Source of the DNA: Mesorhizobium erdmanii USDA 3471
Lineage (GTDB): Bacteria; Pseudomonadota; Alphaproteobacteria; Rhizobiales; Rhizobiaceae
Assembly (NCBI RefSeq): GCF_000472705.1
Contig: NZ_KI421454.1
Span: forward strand, 333,227 to 397,226
Reading direction: 5' to 3'
DNA: 64,000 nucleotides
A program made the position numbers and the translations under genes. The notes beneath the pieces were generated by a model. That model was not told where the DNA came from. It searched no databases and saw nothing but the letters and a program-made list of their open reading frames with translations. How positions within the stretch are numbered: the stretch's first letter is position 1; each line of letters starts with the position of its first letter. Shown piece after piece: positions 54,541 through 63,910 of the stretch.

Positions 54541-56082
54541 TTAGCGGGTGAGGTCATAGGAATAGTCCGTCACGCCCGTTTCGCTCGTCTCGCGATCGAG
54601 CTTGTCGAATATCTTGTCGAGGATCGTCGTCAGCACGCGTAATCCACCCTGGTAGCCCATGAGGGGAAAGCGATGGTGATGGTGCCGGTCGAAGATTGGA
54701 AACATCAGCCGGATCAGCGGCGTGCCGGTGTCGCGCTCCAGATACTTGCCATAGGAATTGCCGATCAGCAGGTCCACCGGCTCTGTAAACAGCAGCGAAC
54801 GCATCGCCCAGAGATCCTTGCCCGCCCAGATCTGGGCATCCTGGCCAAAGGACGAGGATGCAAGCAATTCCTTCATCTCGGCCTCCCAGGCCGATGTGCC
54901 GTTGGTCGCGAGGCAATGTGTCGGCTCGCCGCCGGTCTCCATGACGAAGCGGGTTATGCCGTAGACGAAGTCCGGATCCCCATAGATTGCGTACTTCTTG
55001 CCGTGCAGCCATGACTGGCTGTCCGCCATGGCGTCAACCAGTCGGCCGCGCTCCATCCGAATTGTCTCGGGGATCTCCTGGCCGGAAATCGCCGAGACCT
55101 TCATCAGGAATTCGTCGGTCGCCTGGACACCCAGCGGATAGTGGAAGGATGCCGTCGCCTGCCCGACCTCGTTGCAATATTCCAGCGTCTTGCGGGTGTT
55201 GTAATGCTGCAGCGACAGTGTCGCCTCCGCGTTGAGCGCCCCTTTCACGTCTTCGATCTTCGTGCCACCGTCATACATGCGGTATTCGCCGTCCGACGGC
55301 GTGTCGAACTGGTCAGAGGCGTCCTGAATGACGGTATAGGTGACACCCATCAGGTCGAGGAGGCGCTTGAGTTCCCGGTTGTTTCCGACGCAGAATCCGT
55401 CGAAGCCTGGAATGATGTTGATGGTCCCAGCGGCTTGCGAGCGCTCGCTGCCCTTCCAGAAATGCTCCAGCACGCCCTTCACCATGCCGTCATAGCCATC
55501 GACATGGCTGCCGACGAAGGCAGGCGTATGAGCAAAAGGCACGTGGAAGTCGCTCGGGACCGAGCCTTCGTTCTTGGCGTTCTCGATGAAGCTCCGCAGG
55601 TCGTCGCCAATGACTTCGGCCATGCAGGTGGTCGAGACGGCGATCATCTTGGGGTCGTAGAGCTTGTAGGTATTGGCGAGCCCGTCGACCATGTTCTTCA
55701 GGCCGCCAAACACTGCCGCGTCCTCGGTCATCGAGGAGGAAACCGCTGACGAAGGCTCCTTGAAATGTCGCGACAGATGCGAGCGATAGTAGGCAACGCA
55801 GCCCTGGCTACCGTGAACGAAAGACATGGTCCGCTCGAAGCCCGCGGCCGCGAACACCGCGCCGAGCGGCTGGCAGGCCTTGGCGGGGTTTATGACAAGC
55901 GCCTCGCGAGCGAGGTTCTTTTCGCGGTATTCCCAAGTCTTGGTCAATTCGCGTTGATCGGTGACGATCTGATCAGGGTGCGGACATTCGAAACTCAGCT
56001 TCTTCTCGGCAAGCATTTGTCTATATTCCGGCTCGCGGAACAATGGAGCATGGTCGAGAACTTTTTCGGCCGATTGCGGCAT
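54541..56082 (-). CDS. nifK: Nitrogenase molybdenum-iron protein beta chain
   Basis: A 513-aa MoFe protein beta subunit. P-cluster Cys lie in NPAKACQPLGAVFAA, VHGSQGCVAYYRSHL and VSTTCMAEVIGDD. Ser and His around SRHFKEPSSAVSSSMTED match the family. 513 aa is the usual rhizobial length. I chose the ATG at 56082 (MPQSAEKVLDH); six more codons are open upstream, but AAGGTGA lies before 56082. It lies 127 bp downstream of nifD. Confidence 0.96.
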   Translation of the reverse strand: MPQSAEKVLDHAPLFREPEYRQMLAEKKLSFECPHPDQIVTDQRELTKTWEYREKNLAREALVINPAKACQPLGAVFAAAGFERTMSFVHGSQGCVAYYRSHLSRHFKEPSSAVSSSMTEDAAVFGGLKNMVDGLANTYKLYDPKMIAVSTTCMAEVIGDDLRSFIENAKNEGSVPSDFHVPFAHTPAFVGSHVDGYDGMVKGVLEHFWKGSERSQAAGTINIIPGFDGFCVGNNRELKRLLDLMGVTYTVIQDASDQFDTPSDGEYRMYDGGTKIEDVKGALNAEATLSLQHYNTRKTLEYCNEVGQATASFHYPLGVQATDEFLMKVSAISGQEIPETIRMERGRLVDAMADSQSWLHGKKYAIYGDPDFVYGITRFVMETGGEPTHCLATNGTSAWEAEMKELLASSSFGQDAQIWAGKDLWAMRSLLFTEPVDLLIGNSYGKYLERDTGTPLIRLMFPIFDRHHHHRFPLMGYQGGLRVLTTILDKIFDKLDRETSETGVTDYSYDLTR

Positions 56083-56209
56083 GGTGGTCACCTTTTCCAT
56101 CTGGCCGCGGCAAGCGGCAGCACAGGGACATCGAAACTTGAAGGGCCTCTCGCGGATCGAGTGCCCCCGAGCATTTATCGGCCTCCCTGCCTGGCAGGGA
56201 GGCCAGTCC

Positions 56210-57715
56210 TCATTCGGCGGCGACGGCCCTCAGCGGTGCGTCCTTCATCTTCTTCCACGGCGCGCGGTAGAGACCCCAGACCGGGTTGTTGATGGCCAGA
56301 TCCATGTCGCGGGCGAAAATGGCGAAGCCGTCATAGCCGTGATACGGGCCGGAATAGTCCCAGGAGTGCATCTGGCGGAACGGGATGCCCATCTTCTGCA
56401 CCGGGTACTTCTCCTTGATACCGGAGCCAACGAGATCAGGGCGGATGCCTTCGATGAACTTCTCCAGCTCGTAACCGGTGACATCGTCATAGATGAGCGT
56501 GCCATTTTTCACGTAATGGCCGGTGCGCTGATAGTCGTCGTTGTGGGCGAACTCATAGCCGGTGCCGACGATCACCATAGCGAGGTCCTCGTAAGCAGTG
56601 ATGACGTGACGAGGACGTAGCCCGCCGACATAGAGCATCACCGTCCTGCCTTCGAGGCGCGGTTGGTACTTGGCGATGACGGCATCGACCAAGGGCCGGT
56701 ATTTGGCGATGACCTTTTCGGTCTTCTCCTCGATTTCCGGGCCGAAATGCTTGGCGATGTTGCGCAGAGAGGCCTCGATCTGGGAGGGGCCGAAGAAATT
56801 GTATTCCATCCAGGCGATGCCGTACTTTTCCTCCATGTGCCGGCAGATGTAATTCATCGACCGGTAGCAGTGGATCAGGTTGAGCTTGGCCTTGGGAGCG
56901 CGCTCTATTTCGGCGAGTGTGGCGTCGCCCGACCAGTTGCCGACCACCCGAAGCCCAATCTCTTCGAGCAGGATTCGCGAGGCCCAGGCATCGCCGCCAA
57001 TGTTGTAGTCGCCGACGACGTTGACGTCGTATGGGCCGGACTCGAACGCGACATCGTCCTTGTCGAAGACCCAATCGCGGATCGCATCATTGGCAATGTG
57101 GTGGCCGAGCGATTGTGAAACGCCGCGGAAACCTTCGCAGCGCACCGGTACAATCGTCTTTTCGTGCTCCTTGGCTTTCTTGCGCGACACGGCCTCGATA
57201 TCGTCCCCGATCAGGCCGATCGGGCATTCGGACTGCACCGAGATGCCGCCACTGAGCGGAAACAGGTCCTCGATCTCGTCGATGATCTTTTCCAGCTTTT
57301 TGTCACCGCCGAAAACGATGTCCTTCTCCTGGAAGTCGGAGGTGAACTGCATTGTCACGAATGTGTCGATGCCTGTCGTGCCGACGTAATAGTTGCGGCG
57401 TTGCGACCAGGAATATTGCCCACAACCGACTGGCCCGTGCGAGATGTGGACCATATCCTTGACCGGACCCCACACCACGCCCTTGGAGCCGGCATAGGCG
57501 CAGCCGCGGATTGTCATCACGCCCGGAATGGATTTGATGTTCGATTTGACGTCGCATTCGGAAAGGCCCTTGTCCTCCCCTTCGGCCTCGTCCTTGCTCG
57601 TTGCGACACTGAGGTGCTTCTTGCGACGCTTCGCCGCCTTGTCTGGATATTGGGACAGCACGTCTTCGATAAGCTTCGCATGCAAAGCGCCGTCATTCTC
57701 ATAGTCGAGGCCCAT
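56210..57715 (-). CDS. nifD: Nitrogenase molybdenum-iron protein alpha chain
   Basis: A 501-aa MoFe protein alpha subunit. P-cluster Cys are Cys72 (IRGCAYAG), Cys98 (GPVGCGQYS) and Cys164 (QSECPIGLIGDD). FeMo-co is held by the Cys of LIHCYRSMNY and the His of HSWDYSGPYHGYDG. The start at 57715 (MGLDYENDGALH) matches family starts; a Met six codons upstream is less likely. It follows nifH by 105 bp in the operon. Confidence 0.96.
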   Translation of the reverse strand: MGLDYENDGALHAKLIEDVLSQYPDKAAKRRKKHLSVATSKDEAEGEDKGLSECDVKSNIKSIPGVMTIRGCAYAGSKGVVWGPVKDMVHISHGPVGCGQYSWSQRRNYYVGTTGIDTFVTMQFTSDFQEKDIVFGGDKKLEKIIDEIEDLFPLSGGISVQSECPIGLIGDDIEAVSRKKAKEHEKTIVPVRCEGFRGVSQSLGHHIANDAIRDWVFDKDDVAFESGPYDVNVVGDYNIGGDAWASRILLEEIGLRVVGNWSGDATLAEIERAPKAKLNLIHCYRSMNYICRHMEEKYGIAWMEYNFFGPSQIEASLRNIAKHFGPEIEEKTEKVIAKYRPLVDAVIAKYQPRLEGRTVMLYVGGLRPRHVITAYEDLAMVIVGTGYEFAHNDDYQRTGHYVKNGTLIYDDVTGYELEKFIEGIRPDLVGSGIKEKYPVQKMGIPFRQMHSWDYSGPYHGYDGFAIFARDMDLAINNPVWGLYRAPWKKMKDAPLRAVAAE

Positions 57716-57820
57716 GGGACCTGCCCCTTTCAAGGTTCCGGTAACGCCTCGCCAACGAGGCCTTGTTTCGTAAGAAAGGGGCGCCAGGTCACGGTCGGCG
57801 CCCCCTGTCGGTAGCGGCAG

Positions 57821-58714
57821 TTACTGAGCGACGGCCAATTTCGCTTCCTTGGCCTGAAGCTCGGCAAGCATCTGCTCGTCCGTCTTCATGATGCCGAAGT
57901 CGAGCAGCATGTCCTCGAGCTCCTCCATGGTGATTGGGGTCGGGATGGTGCCCTGGCCCGAATTGACATGGATCTTCTCGGCCAACGCGCGGTACTCCCC
58001 TGCCTGTTTGGAGTCCGGCGCATACTGGATTACCGTCATCTTCCTCAGTTCGGCGTGCTGGACGATGTTGTCGCGCGGCACGAAGTGGATGAGCTTGGAA
58101 TTGAGCCTGGCGGCCAGCGCCTCGGAGAGGTCGAGCTCGCGGTCGGTCTGGCGCTCGTTGCAGATCAGCCCGCCGAGCCGCACGCCGCCCGAATGGGCGT
58201 ATTTCAGGATACCCTTGGCGATGTTGTTGGCGGCATAGAGCGCCATCATCTCGCCGGACATGACGATGTAGATTTCCTGGGCCTTGTTTTCGCGGATCGG
58301 CATCGCAAAGCCACCGCACACCACGTCGCCCAGCACGTCGTAGGAGACATAGTCGACATTGTCATAGGCGCCGTTTTCCTCGAGGAAGTTGATCGAGGTG
58401 ATGACGCCACGGCCGGCGCAGCCGACACCCGGCTCGGGGCCGCCGGACTCCACGCACTTGATGTCTTTGTAGCCGATCTTGAGCACGTCCTGGAGTTCAA
58501 GGTCTTCCACAGAACCTTCCTGGGCGGCGAGATGCAGAACCGTATCCTGCGCCTTTGCGTTCAGGATCAGCCGGGTGGAGTCGGCTTTGGGGTCGCAGCC
58601 GACGATCAGGATTTTCTGTCCGAGGTCGACCAGGGCGGCTAGCGTATTTTGAGAGGTGGTGGACTTGCCGATGCCTCCCTTTCCGTAGAATGCGATCTGA
58701 CGCAGACCTGACAT
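57821..58714 (-). CDS. nifH: Nitrogenase iron protein
   Basis: A 297-aa Fe protein (dinitrogenase reductase). Walker A is YGKGGIGKSTT (G11-S18), the bridging 4Fe-4S Cys are Cys99 (GVGCAGRG) and Cys133 (DVVCGGFAMP), and Arg102 is the usual ADP-ribosylation site. GGAAGGAAAG precedes the ATG at 58714. It is the first gene of the nifHDKENX operon, with a NifA site and a -24/-12-like site upstream. Confidence 0.98.
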   Translation of the reverse strand: MSGLRQIAFYGKGGIGKSTTSQNTLAALVDLGQKILIVGCDPKADSTRLILNAKAQDTVLHLAAQEGSVEDLELQDVLKIGYKDIKCVESGGPEPGVGCAGRGVITSINFLEENGAYDNVDYVSYDVLGDVVCGGFAMPIRENKAQEIYIVMSGEMMALYAANNIAKGILKYAHSGGVRLGGLICNERQTDRELDLSEALAARLNSKLIHFVPRDNIVQHAELRKMTVIQYAPDSKQAGEYRALAEKIHVNSGQGTIPTPITMEELEDMLLDFGIMKTDEQMLAELQAKEAKLAVAQ

Positions 58715-58800
58715 GTTGCTTTCCTTCCTTCTTCCATCCATAGCGGCTACCCGCGACTTCAATGCCGGTCGGCAGATCCCGCCGCCTCGCACCGATCGTT

Positions 58801-58815
58801 TCAAAACTCGTGCCA
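58801..58815 (-). promoter_or_regulatory. Sigma-54-like (-24/-12) promoter of nifH
   Basis: Read on the minus strand, TGGCACGAGTTTTGA has a perfect -24 TGGCACG and the right spacing, but the -12 box is TTGA instead of TTGC. It lies 87 bp before the nifH ATG. Confidence 0.7.
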
Positions 58816-58906
58816 ATTTGGCCGGTTGGATCGAAGAAGAAATTTTATGATTGCTTTTCAGCTATTTAACATTTGGCAAAAATATTAAATTGGCTAAATA
58901 AACTTG

Positions 58907-58922
58907 TGTCGCGGGCCCGACA
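58907..58922 (-). promoter_or_regulatory. NifA upstream activator sequence of nifH
   Basis: TGTCGCGGGCCCGACA is an exact TGT-N10-ACA site with extended dyad symmetry (CGGGCCCG). It lies 92 bp upstream of the -24 box. Confidence 0.85.
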
Positions 58923-59443
58923 AAGGCGACAGGAGATGTCGGATGGTGTTGATTGTGACCTGTATACCTCGCAGACCGGAGAGGGTTGGGGATGTCAGGC
59001 AGCGAGTCTGAGCCGATTTTGATCGGAAGACCGCGCAACATCGATCCTGGCGGTTCTTTGTCCGGCTGCCTCGATCTCGAGACGATGGGGCAGGATCGGC
59101 CATGGTCAAAAAGGTTCCATCGTATGACTTTCAGAGCGCGGTTGTATCGACGGAAACGTGTTTCAGCATCGAGATCGCCAAGGTCGAGCGTGTGATAGTC
59201 AGGGTTCGATAGCCATTTGAAGCGCCGGTTGAGGTGAACCAATCCAGCCAGTGCTCTGCCACTCACAGTCATACGGCATAGCGTCTTCGCCATCCGACAC
59301 GATGTAAGGCTCGTCGCCGGGCTTGCCTCGCGAAAAGCGGATCGCACTTTCCCGGGCAAAACCGTCGAGATCGCGGGCGGCGGCGAAAACCTCGCTATTG
59401 CCATTAGCTGCCTCGATCCGGCCGAGCGCAATTTCAACCGTGA
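58923..59443. other. Spacer between nifH promoter and phosphonopyruvate hydrolase
   Basis: On the minus strand a frame of about 80 codons without ATG (59199-59443) is open directly after the hydrolase stop and has ordinary-looking coding composition (EVFAAARDLDGFARES). It may be a remnant of a further downstream gene. No domain is recognised. Confidence 0.35.
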
Positions 59444-60316
59444 CTATCGGAGGAAGCGTTTCTCGTCGGCCTTGGCTTTTTCCATACCCTGAAGCCGGAA
59501 AATTTCCTCGACGGGGATGATGTCCTTATGGACGTTGTGCACGCCACCGTCGGCGATGATGCGGCGGAAGGTGTCCTGCATGGCGGTCGTGGCGGCGCGG
59601 ATGCCGTAATTCCCGTAGATCACCATGCGGATATTGCCGAGCGCCTGGATGCGGGGCGCGTCGAGCTCCGGATAGGCATTCGGCACGATGGTGAGCGGCA
59701 CATCGCCATCCCAGGCGCGCGCGAAGCTTTCAATCTCGGACGGATCCTTTTTCTTGGAATGAATCAGGATCATGTCCGCCCCGGCTTGCGTATAAGCCTT
59801 GGCGCGTGCGAGAGCTTCCTCCTCACCGAGACCGGCGATCAAGGCCTCGGTGCGGGCGATGACGAGGAAGTCAGGATCGGGGCGGGTGCTGATGGCCGCC
59901 TCGATCTTGCCCCGGAATTCCGCGACCGGGAGCAATTCTTGCCGTCCGCCCGCGGCGAGGCTGGTAACCTTCGGGAAGGTCTTGTCCTCGATCACGACGG
60001 CCGAGGCGCCGGCGTGCTCATATTCGGAGATGGCATGGATCACATTGATCGCATTGCCGTAGCCGGTGTCGATATCGGCGACGATCGGCAGCGACGACCG
60101 GCTGGCGATCGCACGCAGCATGTCGAGATGCTGCGTCATCGAAATGAGGCTCATGTCCGGCAGGCCGTAAAGGGCGGAGAGCTCGAAGCCCGAGGCCCAG
60201 AGACCGTCAAAGCCCGCTTCCTCAGCCAAGACGGCCGAAAGCGGGCTGTGGGCGGCCATGATATGGACGAGGCCCCGTTCGGCTATGCGGTCACGCAGCT
60301 GCTTCGCTTTGCTCAT
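59444..60316 (-). CDS. palA: Phosphonopyruvate hydrolase (PEP mutase/isocitrate lyase superfamily)
   Basis: A 290-aa TIM-barrel enzyme of the PEP mutase/isocitrate lyase superfamily. Magnesium-site acids are in VADIDTGYGNA (Asp81, Asp83), and the EDK motif is Glu110-Lys112 (VVIEDKTFPKVTS). True PEP mutases have NS after this loop; here it is TS with GGRQEL following, the pattern I recall for phosphonopyruvate hydrolase (PalA of Variovorax), which splits phosphonopyruvate to pyruvate and phosphate. The start codon overlaps the aminotransferase gene by 26 bp, which fits the pal pair: transaminase makes phosphonopyruvate from phosphonoalanine, PalA cleaves it. Confidence 0.8.
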   Translation of the reverse strand: MSKAKQLRDRIAERGLVHIMAAHSPLSAVLAEEAGFDGLWASGFELSALYGLPDMSLISMTQHLDMLRAIASRSSLPIVADIDTGYGNAINVIHAISEYEHAGASAVVIEDKTFPKVTSLAAGGRQELLPVAEFRGKIEAAISTRPDPDFLVIARTEALIAGLGEEEALARAKAYTQAGADMILIHSKKKDPSEIESFARAWDGDVPLTIVPNAYPELDAPRIQALGNIRMVIYGNYGIRAATTAMQDTFRRIIADGGVHNVHKDIIPVEEIFRLQGMEKAKADEKRFLR

Positions 60317-61529
60317 GGGTCTTCTCGCTTTCGGAAAGGGCGGTGCAGGCTGCGAGGATGCGGCCGCAGGCGCGCTTCAACTCGTCCTCGGATGCGGCAT
60401 AGGAAATGCGGATATAGGGTGAGGCCATGAAGCCGCTGCCGGGCACGACCGCGACGCCGAACTCTTCCAGAAGATGCATGGCGAAATCCATGTCACTCTC
60501 GATCACCTTGCCCTTGCCGGTCACCTTGCCGATGACGCCGGCGCAGGAGACGAAGATATAGAAAGCGCCGTTCGGAACGCGACACTTCAGGCCCTCGGCA
60601 TGATTGATCTGCTCGACAACGAGATCGCGGCGCTTGCGTAAGGCGGATACGAAATCGGCGATGTGGTCTTGGTTGCCAGCAATGGCTTCGATCGCTGCAT
60701 ATTGCGAGATCGAGCTGGTATGCGACGAGGTCTGGCCCTCGATCGTGTTCATCGCCTTGACGAGATCCTTTGGACCGGCACCGTAGCCAAGGCGCCAGCC
60801 GGTCATGGCGCTGGACTTGGAAACCCCGTTGACCGTCAGCACCCGGTCGATGAGGTCCGGCGCGGCCTCGGCCATCGTGGCGAAAGGCACGCCATAGACG
60901 AGCTTTTCATAGATATCGTCGGAAAGGACGTGGACATGGCTGTGTCGGCGCAGGACCTCAGCCAGAGTGGCCAGACAGGCCTTGGAATAGACCGCGCCGG
61001 TCGGATTGTTCGGCGAGTTCAGCATCAGCCACTTGGTGCGCGGCGTGATCGCCGCTTCCAGGTCCTGCGGCTTCAGCTTGAAACCCAACCGCTCGGGGCA
61101 GGGGACGAGCACCGGCTCGCCGCCGGCGAGCCGTACCATGTCCGGATAGGAGACCCAGCAGGGTGTCGGGATGATGACCTCGTCCCCGGCATCGAGGCTG
61201 GCGAAGAGTGCATTGAAGACCACCTGCTTGGCGCCACAGCCGACGGTAATCTGATCGATGTCGTAATCGAGCCCGTTGTCCCGTGAGAGCTTCTCCCGGA
61301 TCGCCTCGCGCAGCGGCTTGACTCCGGCAACCGGCGTATAGCGCGTCTTGCCATTGAGGATGGCGGCGATGCCGGCCTGCTGGACGGGTTCTGGCGTGTC
61401 GAAATCCGGCTCACCTTGGCTCAGCGTGACGATATCGGCACCTTGTTCGCGCAAGGCGGTCGCCTTGGCGGTCATGTCTTTTGTCTGGGAGGGGCGGACG
61501 GCCTGGAGTCTTTTGGCTAGTAGGGGCAA
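60291..61529 (-). CDS. Class I/II PLP aminotransferase, probable phosphonoalanine transaminase
   Basis: A 412-aa fold-type I aminotransferase of the aspartate aminotransferase Ib type. Markers are LSQGEPDFDTP near the N-terminus, NSPNNPTGAVY, the PLP Lys in GVSKSSAMTGWRLGY, and the substrate Arg in YIRISYA. The start is TTG at 61529, with GAGG about 8 bases upstream; a longer frame to 61811 exists but is unlike the family. It overlaps palA. By context it should convert L-phosphonoalanine to phosphonopyruvate; on sequence alone it could be a general aspartate-type aminotransferase. Confidence 0.85.
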   Translation of the reverse strand: MPLLAKRLQAVRPSQTKDMTAKATALREQGADIVTLSQGEPDFDTPEPVQQAGIAAILNGKTRYTPVAGVKPLREAIREKLSRDNGLDYDIDQITVGCGAKQVVFNALFASLDAGDEVIIPTPCWVSYPDMVRLAGGEPVLVPCPERLGFKLKPQDLEAAITPRTKWLMLNSPNNPTGAVYSKACLATLAEVLRRHSHVHVLSDDIYEKLVYGVPFATMAEAAPDLIDRVLTVNGVSKSSAMTGWRLGYGAGPKDLVKAMNTIEGQTSSHTSSISQYAAIEAIAGNQDHIADFVSALRKRRDLVVEQINHAEGLKCRVPNGAFYIFVSCAGVIGKVTGKGKVIESDMDFAMHLLEEFGVAVVPGSGFMASPYIRISYAASEDELKRACGRILAACTALSESEKTHEQSEAAA

Positions 61530-61656
61530 ATGGATATTCCTCAAACCAGGGGAGTTTATGCCCAGAGCTAGATGAGGCGCCCTTTGCTCGCCAGTTTTTG
61601 CATCGCGGAATGCGGGCAAAATGATCGCGTTTTGCGATGCAATTGCGCCAGGAAAA

Positions 61657-62598
61657 TTATTTCGCTGTGCTCTCCTCCTCGGTCTTTTTCCGGCAGAGCC
61701 TTGTGAGCCAACGACAGAAGGCGCGGGCGAGATCCGGATTGCCGCTGCGATCGACCGCATAGGCCCGGTACTGCATGCCGCTCGGCGCGCGCGAGTCGGG
61801 AAGGACCTCAAGAAGCCCCTGTTTGATCAGGTCCGCGACGACGATATGCGGCGTCACCAGCAAGGTCTGGCCGGTCGTTACCGCCGGCAGCGCCAGGTAG
61901 TGATGGTCGTAGCGTGCCCCGGAGATGATGTCCGACGTCTTCAGATCCATGCCGCGGAGCCAGGTCGGCAGGATGTCCGGCCGCGCGGTGACGGCAATCA
62001 GCGGTGTGGTTCGCAGCGCTTCGAGGCCGCGGCCGGCGACACAGTCGGGCGACCCGACGCAGACGAGTTGTTCATCATAGAAATCCCAGCGATCTCCCGG
62101 TTCGGTCAGCGTCAGGTCACGGGTCAGGAGGACATCGAAGCTGTCGTTTGAGGCGGGGGCCGACAGGGTGCTGATGACGTCGACCGTGACGCCGCCCATT
62201 TCCTTCGAGAAGTCGTTCAAATTGGGAATCAGCAGCGTATAGGCGAACGTCGAGAGCGACGTCCTTACGACGAGCCGGTTGGCATCTTTCCTGTCACCAC
62301 GGCGCATCCGCTTTGCCGTAAAGAAAATCGTGTCGAGCGGCTCGGCAACGGCGTCGGCGAATAGCCGCCCGAAATCCGTCAACTGACTCAGGCGTCCGTG
62401 CCGTTCGAGCAGCTTGGCGCCGAAATACTCTTCCAATACCGCGAGGTGGCGGCTCACCGAGCTTTGGGTGATGCCAAGGGTTTTCGAGGCCCGAGTAACG
62501 CTGTTGTCTCGTGCGACCTGCACGAAAGCCCGAACAGCATTGAGCGAAAGATCCTTTTCCTCGTCCAAAATCTCACCCCTACCCGCGCCCTCATCCAT
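61657..62598 (-). CDS. LysR-type transcriptional regulator
   Basis: A 313-aa LysR protein. The N-terminal winged HTH reads NAVRAFVQVARDNSVTRASK then TLGITQSSVSRHLAVLEEYF (about 20-60), followed by a LysR substrate domain. The start is uncertain: ATG at 62598 or TTG at 62568, which has GGGGTGAG upstream. It precedes the aminotransferase and palA genes on the same strand and is divergent from the ABC transporter gene, so it probably regulates both. A T-N11-A dyad lies just upstream. Confidence 0.88.
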   Translation of the reverse strand: MDEGAGRGEILDEEKDLSLNAVRAFVQVARDNSVTRASKTLGITQSSVSRHLAVLEEYFGAKLLERHGRLSQLTDFGRLFADAVAEPLDTIFFTAKRMRRGDRKDANRLVVRTSLSTFAYTLLIPNLNDFSKEMGGVTVDVISTLSAPASNDSFDVLLTRDLTLTEPGDRWDFYDEQLVCVGSPDCVAGRGLEALRTTPLIAVTARPDILPTWLRGMDLKTSDIISGARYDHHYLALPAVTTGQTLLVTPHIVVADLIKQGLLEVLPDSRAPSGMQYRAYAVDRSGNPDLARAFCRWLTRLCRKKTEEESTAK

Positions 62599-62617
62599 CC
62601 CGATTCGTAGGCCAATT

Positions 62618-62632
62618 ATCGCAATATTCGAT
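62618..62632. promoter_or_regulatory. Candidate LysR-type operator
   Basis: ATCGCAATATTCGAT contains the LysR box T-N11-A within ATCG..CGAT arms. It is 19 bp upstream of the lysR start and 102 bp before the divergent ABC gene. Confidence 0.5.
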
Positions 62633-62734
62633 ACATGTCACGCGCCTGTAACAAAACGCTTTGATCTTCTGCCGCGGTAATAGTTCAGTAAGGGGGTGGG
62701 TTTCCGCCGCGCTCGGCTGAAGAGGTAAAGTACT

Positions 62735-63910
62735 ATGGCAGCCATCACTATCGAAAAAATAGAAAAATCCTTCGGCGCCACGCCTGTGTTGCGTGATGTC
62801 TCGCTCAAGATCGCCGACGGCGAGTTCCTGACGCTGCTTGGTCCCTCGGGCTGCGGGAAGTCGACGCTGCTGCGGATCCTGGCAGGGCTCGAGGTGCAGA
62901 CCGGCGGTTCGGTCGCGATCGGTGAACGCGTGGTTGACGGCGTGCGGCCGAATTGGCGCGACGTGGCGATGGTGTTCCAGTCCTACGCGCTTTACCCGCA
63001 TATGACGGTTCAGGAGAACATGGCAGTGCCGCTCCGGATGCGCCGGCTTTCCGCCTGGCAGCGCCTGCCGCTGGTCGGGCGTTTCCGGCCGGGAACGAAG
63101 GCGGTTGCCGCCGAGATCGAGACCGAGGTGATGCGAACAGCCAAGGCGCTCGGCATCGGCCATCTTCTGGCGCGCAAGCCGGGCCAGCTTTCCGGCGGCC
63201 AACGCCAGCGTGTCGCCGTCGGGCGCGCCATGGTGCGCCAGCCGGCTGTCTTCCTGATGGACGAGCCGCTCTCCAATCTGGATGCCAAGCTGCGGGTGCA
63301 GATGCGCGCCGAAATCAAGGAATTGCACGACCGCCTCGGCGTCACCTTCGTCTATGTGACCCATGATCAGTCCGAGGCCATGACCATGTCCGACCGGGTC
63401 GCGGTCATGCTCGACGGCGAGCTTCTACAGGTCGCTGCGCCGCAGGAGATTTATGCCAATCCCGATGACCTGCGCGTGGCCGAGTTCATCGGCTCGCCAA
63501 AGATCAACAAGCTCCAGGCACGCGTGCGCGATGGCGGACTGGCCGAAACGGCGGGTACGAGCTTCACCATTCCTGCGGATATTGCGTTGGGGACCGATGT
63601 TGCTCTTGGAATCCGGCCCGAGGCCTTCCATCTCGTCGAGGCCGGCGGCCACAACATCCTGACCGGTGCCGTACGCCTGGTCGAGCACATGGGCTCCGAC
63701 CTTTACGTGCATCTCGACGTTCCGGGGACACACCATCCCGTCATCGCCCGCCTGCTTGCCGAGCGTGCGCCGCAGATAACATTCGGCCGGACGCTGCATC
63801 TCGGCGTCAAACCGGAAAGGCTGCTCCTCTTTGCCGGGGACGGGCGGCGCCTGCGTCCTCACGACCATAAAAGCGCCAGCCTCGTGAAGATGAAGGAGCG
63901 CGTGCAATGA
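62735..63910 (+). CDS. ABC transporter ATP-binding protein, MalK/UgpC type
   Basis: A 391-aa importer ATPase. Walker A is GPSGCGKST, the signature is LSGGQRQRVAV, Walker B is VFLMDEP, and the switch His is in VTHDQSEA, with a C-terminal TOBE/OB domain. An insert around residues 95-125 (MRRLSAWQRLPLVGRFRPG) is longer than in MalK. It is the first gene of an importer operon; its stop overlaps a permease start. Being divergent from the LysR gene next to palA, it may import phosphonoalanine or a related phosphonate. The sequence alone says only UgpC-like. Confidence 0.9.
   Translation: MAAITIEKIEKSFGATPVLRDVSLKIADGEFLTLLGPSGCGKSTLLRILAGLEVQTGGSVAIGERVVDGVRPNWRDVAMVFQSYALYPHMTVQENMAVPLRMRRLSAWQRLPLVGRFRPGTKAVAAEIETEVMRTAKALGIGHLLARKPGQLSGGQRQRVAVGRAMVRQPAVFLMDEPLSNLDAKLRVQMRAEIKELHDRLGVTFVYVTHDQSEAMTMSDRVAVMLDGELLQVAAPQEIYANPDDLRVAEFIGSPKINKLQARVRDGGLAETAGTSFTIPADIALGTDVALGIRPEAFHLVEAGGHNILTGAVRLVEHMGSDLYVHLDVPGTHHPVIARLLAERAPQITFGRTLHLGVKPERLLLFAGDGRRLRPHDHKSASLVKMKERVQ

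Noticed and set aside
53503..54642. 379-codon plus-strand frame
   Set aside because: It is antisense to nifE, whose motifs are unmistakable.
59444..60316. Isocitrate lyase or true PEP mutase
   Set aside because: The EDK loop is followed by TS and GGRQEL, not NS, and isocitrate lyase is much longer with a KKCGH motif that is absent here.
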